Origin: Desulfobacteraceae bacterium UBA5852
Lineage (GTDB): Bacteria > Desulfobacterota > Desulfobacteria > Desulfobacterales > UBA5852
Length of the DNA stretch: 6,165 bases
Assembly: GCA_002432195.1 (NCBI GenBank)
Contig: DJGG01000215.1
Coordinates: 5,706 to 11,870 of the forward strand
Reading direction: 5' to 3'
Shown here: one piece after another, positions 1 to 5,729 of the stretch
Layout of the letters: every line of letters starts with the position of its first letter
Numbering within the stretch: position 1 is the first letter of the stretch
Notes under the pieces: generated by a model
Database searches by the model: none
Told to the model about the DNA's origin: nothing
The model's input: only the letters and a program-made list of their open reading frames with translations
Position numbers and translations under genes: made by a program

Positions 1-392
1 CCAACGGCTGCTTCGACCTCCTCCACGTGGGGCACATCAAGCTCTTCGAGGCGGCCAAGCAGCTGGGCGACACCCTCATCGTGGCCATCGACGACGACGC
101 CGCCGTGCGCAGCCTCAAGGGCGCGGGGCGGCCGGTCATCGGGGCCGAGGAGCGCGTGCGGATCTTGAGCGCCCTGGACAGCGTGGACGCCGTGGTGGTG
201 TTCGGCGAGGGCGAGCTGGAACAGCTCATCGCCGCCATCCGGCCGGACGTCCTGGCCAAGGGCAGCAACTACGCCCCCGAGGAGGTGCGCGGCCACGATC
301 TGGTGGAGCGGCACGGGGGCCGCGTGGCCCTGATTCCCGTGGAGGAGGCCTTGTCCTCCAGCCGCATCATCGACAGCATCCGCAACGGCTGA
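1..392 (+). CDS. D-glycero-beta-D-manno-heptose 1-phosphate adenylyltransferase (RfaE2 / HldE C-terminal domain), 5' partial
   Basis: The enzyme transfers AMP from ATP to heptose 1-phosphate, a late cytoplasmic step in making ADP-heptose for the lipopolysaccharide inner core. The reading frame is open from base 3. It shows the nucleotidyltransferase signature NGCFDLLHVGH, with the HxGH motif at bases 24-35. This is followed by LIVAIDDD, the LKGAGRP loop, RPDVLAKGSNY, and a C-terminal SSSRIIDSIR that corresponds to the family's STTxII-type ATP-binding motif. Only a few N-terminal residues of this domain are missing, and the protein ends at TGA 390-392. Because the start lies outside the window, I cannot tell a stand-alone adenylyltransferase (RfaE2/HldC) from the C-terminal half of a bifunctional HldE kinase-adenylyltransferase, so no symbol is given. 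GTG at 27 is internal to the HxGH motif and is not a start. The family assignment is firm. Confidence 0.93.
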   Translation, partial: NGCFDLLHVGHIKLFEAAKQLGDTLIVAIDDDAAVRSLKGAGRPVIGAEERVRILSALDSVDAVVVFGEGELEQLIAAIRPDVLAKGSNYAPEEVRGHDLVERHGGRVALIPVEEALSSSRIIDSIRNG

Positions 393-470
393 CCGCCCGA
401 AGCCGAAACCCTCCGCCCTTGGCGGCTTTGGCCCCAGGGCGGCACGCCCAATCCTTCAGACGGCGGGGGC

Positions 471-490
471 TCGCAACCCTCGGCTTGCGA
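471..490. repeat. Short inverted repeat in the rfaE2-DUF167 intergenic gap
   Basis: TCGCAA (471-476) and TTGCGA (485-490) form a perfect six-base stem around an eight-base loop. A second small hairpin, CCGCC-CTT-GGCGG, sits near 415-427, just after the rfaE2 stop. Neither is followed by a T-run, so they are not convincing intrinsic terminators. In such GC-rich DNA they could arise by chance. The rest of the 152-base gap shows no gene. Confidence 0.3.
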
Positions 491-544
491 CCGCATGCGC
501 GTTTCGCCACACCCGCCTGACGGTGCAGACCGGACAAGCCTGCC

Positions 545-862
545 ATGCCCATCATCCAGGACCGGCCCGAAGGCCTCGGCCTCTCCGTCATGGTGCAGCC
601 CAAGGCGTCCCGCAGCGAAGCCGCGGGGCGCCACGGCGAGGCCCTCAAGCTGCGCCTCACCGCCCCCCCGGTGGAGGGGGCAGCCAACCGGGAATGCGTG
701 CGCCTCCTGGCCAAGCTCCTGGGGGTGGCCAAGTCCCGGGTGGAAATCGTGGGGGGCCACGCCCACCGCTCCAAAAAAGTCCTGATCCATTGCCCCCCGG
801 AGGAGCGCGCGGCCCTGCGCCATGCCCTGGAAGATTTGCTCCAGGCCGCCGAAGGTCCTTGA
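545..862 (+). CDS. DUF167 / UPF0235 (YggU-like) family protein
   Basis: A 105-residue soluble protein of the DUF167/UPF0235 family (E. coli YggU type), whose molecular function is not established. Visible family marks are the strand LSVMVQPKASRSEA (residues 13-26), LKLRLTAPPVEGAAN (35-49) with the near-invariant APPVxGxAN core, the helix LLAKLLGVAKSRVEIVGG (54-71), and the closing HRSKKVLI (74-81). Length is normal for the family. The start at 545 leaves the expected short lead before the first strand. However, there is no strong ribosome binding site before it, so the exact start is less certain than the identity. It lies 152 bases after the heptose adenylyltransferase gene on the same strand. 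In other proteobacteria this family often sits near proC or divIVA, which are not seen here. The TGA stop at 860-862 overlaps the possible -35 element of the following tRNA. Confidence 0.92.
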   Translation: MPIIQDRPEGLGLSVMVQPKASRSEAAGRHGEALKLRLTAPPVEGAANRECVRLLAKLLGVAKSRVEIVGGHAHRSKKVLIHCPPEERAALRHALEDLLQAAEGP

Positions 863-887
863 CAACCCCCCCCACCTATACTAATAG
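859..887 (+). promoter_or_regulatory. Possible sigma70 promoter of the tRNA-fMet gene
   Basis: A perfect TTGACA (859-864) overlaps the stop codon of the DUF167 gene. The AT-rich box that follows, TATACTAATAG (877-887), contains several -10 candidates. ACTAAT (880-885) gives a 15-base spacer and TAATAG (882-887) a 17-base spacer, while the best-matching TATACT (877-882) would be only 12 bases away. Either of the first two would start transcription around 892-895, a few bases before the mature tRNA at 901. The -35 is clear and the -10 is ambiguous. Confidence 0.55.
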
Positions 888-900
888 TCCCCTTCGTTGC

Positions 901-977
<77 letters not shown>

Positions 978-984
978 AAAAATC

Positions 985-1026
985 AAGGGGTTGCGGATCA
1001 GTCCGCAGCCCCTTTTGCTTTTTCTA
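985..1026 (+). terminator. Intrinsic terminator of the tRNA-fMet transcript
   Basis: The left arm 985-997 pairs with the right arm 1002-1014 across a TCAG loop. This gives a 13-pair stem with one G-T pair, followed by TTTGCTTTTT. It lies eight bases after the tRNA CCA end, as expected for a single-tRNA transcription unit. Confidence 0.93.
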
Positions 1027-1316
1027 ACCTATTTCTACCCCCCCCTCCGACAATCCAGGCGGACTGGCATTGAATATCGCCGACTATCAGGTTAGAAGGG
1101 ACGTCAAAACCTCCCCTCGGCTTCCATCACGGTATTGGGCGCGCGGTTCCAAGCCTCGCCACCCGAATTCACCAGGTTTGGACCTGCCGCCCGCGTGGAC
1201 CGTGTTCTCGATTGAAGGCCTTGAAACCACTCTGGTGCAAAGGGCGCCGGGCCTCCCCGTCCACGCCGCCGCTCAGACAATTTCCGGCCAAAGGCTTGCA
1301 ATTCGATAACCTCATG
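1027..1316. other. Gene-free interval before the 322-residue protein gene
   Basis: About 290 GC-rich bases with no open frame that looks protein-coding. The frame of the downstream gene is open back to about 1212, but nothing before 1332 has a ribosome binding site. A weak promoter-like pair is TTGAAT (1070-1075) with TAGAAG 17 bases later. It is too poor to call. I see no repeats, RNA gene or riboswitch fold. Confidence 0.5.
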
Positions 1317-1323
1317 AAAGGAG
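1317..1323 (+). promoter_or_regulatory. Ribosome binding site fixing the start at 1332
   Basis: AAAGGAG at 1317-1323 is eight bases before ATG 1332. It therefore selects that codon over the in-frame ATG at 1314, which would place the Shine-Dalgarno inside the gene, and over farther upstream alternatives. Confidence 0.85.
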
Positions 1324-1331
1324 AATGGAAC

Positions 1332-2300
1332 ATGACCGAAGCCGAAGACAAGCAAAAGATGCCCCTCTGGTTGGCCATTGAGGAGCGGTTCCTGACCCTC
1401 GATCCCCAGGCCCTGTCGGGGGGTAAGGTGGAGGCCGCCATTCAGCAGATGGCGGGCGAGCTCGACCAAGCCGGTTACAATGTATCCCGGCACGGCGGGC
1501 ACATGATCGAGCTGCGGTTTGCCCTGAAGGACATGCTCAAGGCCGGCAGGCCCCTCCTCAAGGACGTCAACTCTGCGGTGGAGGCCCTCACCCTGGAGGA
1601 GGCCACGGCCCCCTATGCCGCCAGCGACCGGATCGTCAAGGAGATCAGCAAGGCCTGGCCCAAGTTCGGCGGGCCCGAGTTCCGCCCGGAGGTGATCCGG
1701 CGCGTGGAAAAGGCCCGGCTGGACCTGCTGATCGCCAAGGCCAAGGGCATGCCCGGCGATGAGGGCATCGAACTGCTGATCGAGCAGATGCTGGCTTTCC
1801 CGGTGATCCTCAGCGGGTTGGGCATCACCGAGGAGCGGCTGGCGCAGGTGGATGCCGAGATGAAGAGGCGGGCCGCGGAACGGGAGCGGGTGGCCGCCCT
1901 GCTGGAGGCCGTGAAGGGCAAGACCGACCCGGAACGGGTCAAGCACCTCTTCGACAACAACGTCGCCGAGAAGCTGATCATGGAAATGGCCAAGGTCGAC
2001 CAGGGCGTGATCGACGGCGTCAAGAAGGCCATGGAGGAGGCCCTGAAGGAAAAAGAGCGGCAGGAGGTCGAAGCCGCCGCACAGCGCAAGGCCGAGGCCG
2101 AGGGGCCGCCGCTGGAGGCCATCCCGCCGGCCGAGATGCTCGCCTACATCGAGTCCATTCGCGAGATTATGGAGTTCAGCGACAAGGAAAGCGAGATCCG
2201 CACCATGTGCGAGCAGAGCAAGATCCCCAAGGCCCTCATCGACATCGCCGTGTCGGTGCCGGCCAAACTGGATGAGCTCGAGCAGGCCGCGCAGGGATGA
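1332..2300 (+). CDS. Helix-rich soluble protein of unknown function (322 residues)
   Basis: I do not recognise a family. The predicted protein is cytoplasmic, with no signal peptide and no membrane segment. It is dominated by Ala, Glu, Lys and Leu in a pattern of successive amphipathic helices. Residues 1-75 form one block around MPLWLAIEERF and a Gly-His turn (HGGH, 54-57). Residues 120-190 form another, charged block. Residues 226-257 are a long, highly charged segment likely to be a coiled coil or single helix. A Pro-rich hinge (EGPPLEAIPPAE, 257-268) then leads into a C-terminal helical tail. Codon use is strongly GC-biased at third positions, like the other left-side genes, so it appears native. 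The start is set by a strong Shine-Dalgarno eight bases upstream. It is monocistronic as far as can be seen: a gene-free gap precedes it and an opposite-strand gene follows. It is clearly coding, but function is unknown. Confidence 0.85.
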   Translation: MTEAEDKQKMPLWLAIEERFLTLDPQALSGGKVEAAIQQMAGELDQAGYNVSRHGGHMIELRFALKDMLKAGRPLLKDVNSAVEALTLEEATAPYAASDRIVKEISKAWPKFGGPEFRPEVIRRVEKARLDLLIAKAKGMPGDEGIELLIEQMLAFPVILSGLGITEERLAQVDAEMKRRAAERERVAALLEAVKGKTDPERVKHLFDNNVAEKLIMEMAKVDQGVIDGVKKAMEEALKEKERQEVEAAAQRKAEAEGPPLEAIPPAEMLAYIESIREIMEFSDKESEIRTMCEQSKIPKALIDIAVSVPAKLDELEQAAQG

Positions 2301-2537
2301 TCCGCCTGCCTGTCTGATATTTAGAATCCCGGAACACAGGGGTCGGCCAGCGCGACAGCGCACGGTCATCCGGATCCCCCGCCGCCAGTCGCATCGATTC
2401 AGGGGGGCCAAAAGCGCTCCCAGAGGATAGCGACCGGCGGCGGCTTTCCGCCTGGATTTCACCACATGGTAACCGTTGTTGCCAACGCCACAGGTCTGCC
2501 CCCGATTCCAACTCGAAAGCATAAAACATACCCGTCC
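2301..2537. other. Gene-free gap between two converging genes
   Basis: This 237-base GC-rich stretch separates the 322-residue gene (plus) from the end of the Rad52-like gene (minus). A short GGCGG-CTTT-CCGCC hairpin occurs near 2438-2451 without a T-run, so no clear terminator is visible for either gene. In three minus-strand frames I could not find the missing C-terminal part of the Rad52-like protein. Confidence 0.5.
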
Positions 2538-2834
2538 CTATTTCGTCGGCAGAGGCACCATCTCGCTCGTCTCGCGGTTCCGGGTGATCCGGCTGGATCC
2601 GAAGTGGCTCTTGACCACCTCGCCGGCTAAGAGCTTCCCCAGGACCAGCACCTCATCGGTCTGCTCCAGGACCTTCTGCTCCACGACTTCGAAACTCCAC
2701 CGGGCGTCAAAGGCGTCATTCAGCCGCTGGATCACTCTGTGAGCCTCGATGTAGTCCAGCATCTTGCCGAAGTGGCCTTCCCGCTGCTTGATCTGGCCGG
2801 CGTCAAAGGGTCTTTCCAAGAGGTCACGGTTCAT
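2538..2834 (-). CDS. Rad52/Rad22-like single-strand annealing protein, C-terminally truncated
   Basis: A 98-residue protein resembling the N-terminal core of bacterial and phage Rad52/Rad22-family proteins, which bind single-stranded DNA and anneal complementary strands in recombination. Matching features, recalled from the family, are PFDAGQIKQREGHFGK (9-24), LDYIEAHRVIQRLNDAF (26-42), the RWSFEVVEQKV strand (45-55), EVLVLGKLLAGEVV (61-74), and FGSSRITRNRET (78-89). Known relatives continue with a conserved helix of the DDLKAAATDALKKAA type. Here the frame ends at a TAG shortly after residue 89, so about 30 or more residues of the core fold are missing. The start is well supported by AAAGGAG seven bases upstream. 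It may be a decayed remnant of a prophage or mobile element, or a short functional variant. The family call is fairly firm and functionality is doubtful. Confidence 0.75.
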   Translation of the reverse strand: MNRDLLERPFDAGQIKQREGHFGKMLDYIEAHRVIQRLNDAFDARWSFEVVEQKVLEQTDEVLVLGKLLAGEVVKSHFGSSRITRNRETSEMVPLPTK

Positions 2835-2841
2835 GTGGGAT

Positions 2842-2848
2842 CTCCTTT
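2842..2848 (-). promoter_or_regulatory. Ribosome binding site of the Rad52-like gene
   Basis: Read on the minus strand, this is AAAGGAG with a seven-base spacer to ATG 2834. It is a near-ideal signal, which is notable for a gene that appears truncated. Confidence 0.85.
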
Positions 2849-2884
2849 CGGTGGTGGTTGGTGCCCAGAGGCACGTCAGAACGC

Positions 2885-2919
2885 AAAAAGGGCAACCTGC
2901 CGAGGATGGCGGATCGCCC
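2885..2919 (-). terminator. Intrinsic-terminator-like hairpin upstream of the Rad52-like gene (possible attenuator)
   Basis: On the minus strand, bases 2919-2908 pair with 2901-2890. This gives about 12 pairs (GGGC/GCCC at the base, two G-T pairs, one C-A mismatch) with a six-base loop, directly followed by TTTTT (2889-2885). No minus-strand gene that would need a terminator ends just upstream. The structure lies about 50 bases before the Rad52-like start codon, so a leader attenuator is possible. A competing pairing is available: GCAACC (2934-2929 on this strand) is complementary to GGTTGC (2897-2892) in the terminator's 3' arm. Confidence 0.6.
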
Positions 2920-3247
2920 TGGGTGCGGGGTTGCGAGCTACTTGGAACTACGGGGTCAAATGGTCAGATGGTTGGGCTGCTGCAGCAAGGAAAGGGGGGG
3001 GGCCATAAAACATGAGAGGCGGGTTAGTCACTCTCACTTACTATTCCACCCGAAGGCGATAAATAGGGCCGAAATTGCGACTTGACCATGATCAGTGCAA
3101 AGGAATCGATATAAGGGGGGAATTTTCTGGCGGGTTGGCTTGGAGCATGACGACCACGATAAGGTTTAGCTCGGCCCGAGACCCATTCTATTGAAAATTC
3201 AGATTTTTCGATTTTTCCAGCAAAAGTCACTGACCAGAGCAAAATGC

Positions 3248-3267
3248 CATAATAAAAGGGAGATAAT
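3248..3267 (+). promoter_or_regulatory. Candidate -10 elements for the small acidic protein gene
   Basis: CATAAT (3248-3253) and GATAAT (3262-3267) each match the sigma70 -10 consensus at five of six bases in AT-rich DNA. Neither has a convincing TTGACA-like box at 16-18 bases upstream, so the actual promoter cannot be chosen by eye. Confidence 0.3.
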
Positions 3268-3270
3268 TCT

Positions 3271-3299
3271 GAAGGGCCGCCAAAGTGTTTGTGCCCTTC
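3271..3299 (+). promoter_or_regulatory. Hairpin in the leader of the small acidic protein gene
   Basis: GAAGGGC (3271-3277) pairs perfectly with GCCCTTC (3293-3299). Inside the loop, CAAA (3281-3284) can pair with TTTG (3288-3291), giving a two-tier stem. It is followed about 10-20 bases later by an AT-rich stretch that includes TTTTTT, and then by the ribosome binding site. The T-run is too distant for a standard terminator, so a role in mRNA stability or regulation is possible but unproven. Confidence 0.5.
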
Positions 3300-3333
3300 A
3301 CTCTTATTAATTATTTTTTGAAAGGAATAGCAA

Positions 3334-3477
3334 ATGAGCCTGAGGAATGATTATGATTACAGCCAGGATGAATTTGACAATCACGCTGATCAGATGAACC
3401 CCAACAACGATGCCTACTGGGAATCGAGGGGTTATGACGAGCGTCCGGACGATTGGGAGGATAAAATTAGCGAATAG
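3334..3477 (+). CDS. Small, very acidic protein (47 residues), function unknown
   Basis: ATG 3334 is preceded by AAAGGA (3321-3326) at a seven-base spacing, and the frame ends with TAG 3475-3477 just before a strong terminator. It therefore has all the marks of a real single-gene transcript despite its size. The protein has 10 Asp and 5 Glu against 3 Arg and 1 Lys (net about -11). It is rich in Asn and Tyr, and has no membrane segment or cysteine. Its second half, NPNNDAYWESRGYDERPDDW (22-41), has the compact look of a conserved motif. From memory, similar NPNNxAYxxSRG peptides occur as small hypothetical proteins in other bacteria, but I cannot verify that here. Acidic mini-proteins can mimic DNA or bind basic partners. 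That is only a hypothesis. Confidence 0.8.
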   Translation: MSLRNDYDYSQDEFDNHADQMNPNNDAYWESRGYDERPDDWEDKISE

Positions 3478-3489
3478 GACCAAACCGGA

Positions 3490-3524
3490 GGGTGGCTGCT
3501 AATTCTGCAGCCGCCCTTTTTATT
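3490..3524 (+). terminator. Intrinsic terminator of the small acidic protein gene
   Basis: GGGTGGCTGC (3490-3499) pairs with GCAGCCGCCC (3507-3516), ten pairs including one G-T, across a seven-base loop, followed by TTTTTATT. It lies 12 bases after the stop codon. Its T-tract overlaps the stop codon of the converging minus-strand gene. Read on the minus strand the hairpin has no T-run, so it would end only the plus transcript. Confidence 0.93.
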
Positions 3525-4551
3525 CCCTGCAACGGTATTCGGCAGCGAGATTGGCAAACCACCTTTCATAATTCATAAATTCGTCTAATATGTCTTTGTA
3601 GGTTCCCCTGAACATATTTGAAGCTATCATGTCATCGAATACCTCATAGATTCGTTGGAAAAGTACGATAGTTGCTACTGCAAATCGTCGCTCCCAGCTG
3701 TCAAAATCAGGAAATAGGTGGCTGGTTATAGTATCTAAGCTGCTCCACCTTGGGACGAGCTCACCGTTTTGCCACCTAATCCATTGCCTGCGTACTGATT
3801 TTGCGTTTTCGTCTATCTGAGCAATCTCGTTATCGATAAAATTGATTATTTCAGATTGTTTTGTGAAACCCAAGGATGATTGAGACCAATGCAAGAACCT
3901 GGGTATGGGCAACAAAACAGACCTATCAGCCTCTACAGGTAAAAATTTTGCCAATTTTGATTCGCATGATGGATCGCTTTCAGACGGCTTTATCATTTCG
4001 GCATCAATAGAGGACGCGAAATACAATAGGCTTTTCATCGATTCAAGCACTAAAAATTTGGACAACGGTTCAATGCTTTTGGTGCCTTTGATAAAACTGA
4101 TATCTTCCTCACTGATAAAGCCACTTGGTAGCTTTAGAGATAATAAATATCGGACAGCTTTCTTATGCCCATCAGCTTTGTAAATCTTCACGAAACGAAT
4201 TGAGCATGCCTCAAATTCTCGTATGATTTTTTGAGTATGTGGTAATAGAACGTCCGGTTGGGTGGCATAGTTAAATCCATCTAATAATTGACCCCATCCA
4301 AGAACACTCTCTGATTTGAATATTTCATCAAATAGTTCCCTTACATCCCTTGCATATTCAGGGTTATTTTTCTTTGCGAGTAAATTTGTATTCTCATATA
4401 TCTTATTGAACGTTCCAGGTTTAAAAATGTGCCTGCCTTTTATCTGATTTTTCCAGGTTCTCTCACTCACACCTGTGGTCTCAGAAAGAAGTGGATAAAA
4501 ATTAAGCCCAAGCAGATCTTCGAAGACAAAGAATGTTGGAAAAAGAATCAT
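3520..4551 (-). CDS. Uncharacterised protein with two helix-turn-helix-like segments (343 residues)
   Basis: No family is recognised. Near the N-terminus, residues 20-54 (LLSETTGVSERTWKNQ...) resemble the core of a Cro/C1-type helix-turn-helix: a 'TGVSERTW' turn, a Gly in the next turn, then a Pro before the closing helix. A second stretch at 252-280 (RRQWIRWQNGELVPRWSSLDTI) has the same W-xxGxxxP-xxxL spacing. The middle (about 65-240) is mixed helical with no membrane segment, and the C-terminus (282-343) is aromatic-rich and helical. The ATG at 4551 has an in-frame TAA 18 bases upstream and no good Shine-Dalgarno, and the next Met is far inside the protein. This suggests translational coupling to the nuclease gene, which ends 29 bases before it. 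It is AT-richer than the left-side genes. Possible roles are DNA binding or regulation of the cassette. The HTH reading is inferred from pattern only. Confidence 0.8.
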   Translation of the reverse strand: MILFPTFFVFEDLLGLNFYPLLSETTGVSERTWKNQIKGRHIFKPGTFNKIYENTNLLAKKNNPEYARDVRELFDEIFKSESVLGWGQLLDGFNYATQPDVLLPHTQKIIREFEACSIRFVKIYKADGHKKAVRYLLSLKLPSGFISEEDISFIKGTKSIEPLSKFLVLESMKSLLYFASSIDAEMIKPSESDPSCESKLAKFLPVEADRSVLLPIPRFLHWSQSSLGFTKQSEIINFIDNEIAQIDENAKSVRRQWIRWQNGELVPRWSSLDTITSHLFPDFDSWERRFAVATIVLFQRIYEVFDDMIASNMFRGTYKDILDEFMNYERWFANLAAEYRCRE

Positions 4552-4580
4552 TAGAATGAAGTTCTTTTAAGTTTGCGGAA

Positions 4581-5684
4581 TCATACGCCTGCAATTATTT
4601 CTGCAATTTTGGATGAAGTTGCCTCAATAAAATCGTTCATAGCCTTCGCTACCTTTTCATTGTCATCTGTTTGCCCCAGAACAATGCGAAAGCGGCCCCT
4701 ATTTCCTTTCCATGTAGGTTCAAATTCAATTCGTTTACCATCTGGCAATGCAGTTGACTCTATCAAATCCCTTAGTTGTCCTAATACTTCCCTGAATTGA
4801 TCATTTTCTATATGAAGCTCAACAGAGTGTCCCCACCTTTTGGTATGCATGAATTCGTAGTGCAATTTAGGCGGCCAATTTGGAATCATGACCTTCTTAA
4901 AATTACTTCCAAAACCAGCCAATTCATAATTATTTAGATTATATTTTTCATAGGCTTTCAAAACATTCAAAAGCTCAGGTTTAATTTCCGCCTTAGTCTT
5001 TATTGATTTTTTTTGTCTAGCTTCAGATGTATTGCCCACAACTTTCGGAACCAGCGTTCTTAGCCCTTCAGAGACATACTGCTTGATCTCAACTCCCAAT
5101 ACTTCAGCAGGATCCATTTGGGAGTTCAAAAACTCTATAATCCGTACAAGTTCCTGAGGTAAACAATCCGAAACGAAGACCATCCTTATCTTGCCAGCCT
5201 GCAAATTGGTTTTCACATTATCCCAAAATTGATTTGCCTCGATTTGGCCATCGAGAAATTCTTCAAGCCTCTCGTTCGGATCGACTTCATCGCTTAAGCA
5301 GCTTTTCTCGAAATCTGATTGCAGTTGCACTATTGGCCAAAAAGCTACGGCATTCGACGCGTAATCCAATAGCTGGCCAACCACTTCTCTGCGAATCCTT
5401 GTGTCATTGCCTCGTTTTACTTCGACTAAGGTTGGCACACCATCTTGATCCAGAAAAAGGTGATCAAGAGCCCACCTTGAACCTCCATCCTCATGATCAG
5501 GGATGCCGATTTCTCTGCTGACAAGCAGCCACCTTCTGGGTTCTTGACTATTGATTTGTTCTCCAGCCAATACTTGGGGGTACTTTTGGAGCAACCGCTG
5601 GAGCAAGCCTTCAGAATCGTAGGGCATAGAAACCATTTCTGTTAGGCTTTCATCGGCGTTGATAAGAAATATTCCATCATTCAT
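4581..5684 (-). CDS. PD-(D/E)XK nuclease, NucS/RecB-like, with extra C-terminal domain (367 residues)
   Basis: The N-terminal 110 residues look like the nuclease domain of NucS and related RecB-like enzymes. They show an initial helix with Glu25 (SEGLLQRLLQKYP), SRWALDHLFLD with Asp74, PTLVEVKRG with Glu88 and Lys90 (the D...ExK metal-binding set), and QLLDYA with Gln104 and Tyr108. All expected catalytic positions are present, so it is probably an active metal-dependent DNase. Residues 111-215 are mixed, with a strand KIRMVFVSD (165-173). A Lys-rich linker (225-235) precedes a C-terminal alpha/beta domain (about 236-367) containing LHYEFMH, SVELHIEND and RGRFRIVLGQ, reminiscent of DUF4268-like tails; that last match is tentative. 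ATG 5684 follows AAAGGA at a ten-base spacing. It sits 45 bases after the 103-residue gene and 29 before the HTH protein gene. Such nucleases are common in defence islands, which suits this setting, but the target is unknown. Confidence 0.85.
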   Translation of the reverse strand: MNDGIFLINADESLTEMVSMPYDSEGLLQRLLQKYPQVLAGEQINSQEPRRWLLVSREIGIPDHEDGGSRWALDHLFLDQDGVPTLVEVKRGNDTRIRREVVGQLLDYASNAVAFWPIVQLQSDFEKSCLSDEVDPNERLEEFLDGQIEANQFWDNVKTNLQAGKIRMVFVSDCLPQELVRIIEFLNSQMDPAEVLGVEIKQYVSEGLRTLVPKVVGNTSEARQKKSIKTKAEIKPELLNVLKAYEKYNLNNYELAGFGSNFKKVMIPNWPPKLHYEFMHTKRWGHSVELHIENDQFREVLGQLRDLIESTALPDGKRIEFEPTWKGNRGRFRIVLGQTDDNEKVAKAMNDFIEATSSKIAEIIAGV

Positions 5685-5694
5685 CAGTTTCAGG

Positions 5695-5700
5695 TCCTTT
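5695..5700 (-). promoter_or_regulatory. Ribosome binding site of the nuclease gene
   Basis: Read on the minus strand, AAAGGA lies ten bases before ATG 5684. It favours this start over the internal Met codons at residues 17 and 20. Confidence 0.7.
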
Positions 5701-5729
5701 GAAGAATAAGGCCCACTAACGATGCAACA

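Larger units (their letters stand above)
2849..3320. other. Gene-free transition zone with falling GC content
   Basis: This stretch lies between the divergent Rad52-like gene (minus) and the small acidic protein gene (plus). It holds the minus-strand hairpin at 2885-2919 and, at its right end, the leader hairpin of the small gene. GC content drops from the left-side level to an AT-richer level at about 2940-3080. The minus-strand frame 3024-3242 has only a TTG start and no ribosome binding site, and I do not accept it as a gene. No attachment-site duplication of the tRNA end was seen. Confidence 0.5.

Noticed and set aside
269..865. Minus-strand open frames (198 and 135 codons) opposite rfaE2 and the DUF167 gene
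   Set aside because: Both overlap recognised genes in antisense and show low-complexity Arg/Gly/Pro-rich translations.
1065..1081. Sigma54-like TGGCA...GC promoter near 1066
   Set aside because: The spacing between the GG and GC elements is eleven bases rather than ten, and the conserved TTGC is missing.
1104..2522. Long minus-strand open frame (472 codons) opposite the 322-residue gene
   Set aside because: It is antisense to a gene with a strong ribosome binding site, and its translation is rich in His, Leu, Gly and Arg with no domain pattern. This is typical of the reverse frame of a GC-rich gene.
2236..2529. Minus-strand frame of 97 codons that might hold the lost end of the Rad52-like protein
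   Set aside because: Its translation does not contain the expected Ala/Lys-rich helix, and it runs into the end of the 322-residue gene.
3024..3242. Minus-strand frame of 72 codons in the gene-free transition zone
   Set aside because: It has only a TTG start, no Shine-Dalgarno and no recognisable pattern. Its length is expected by chance.
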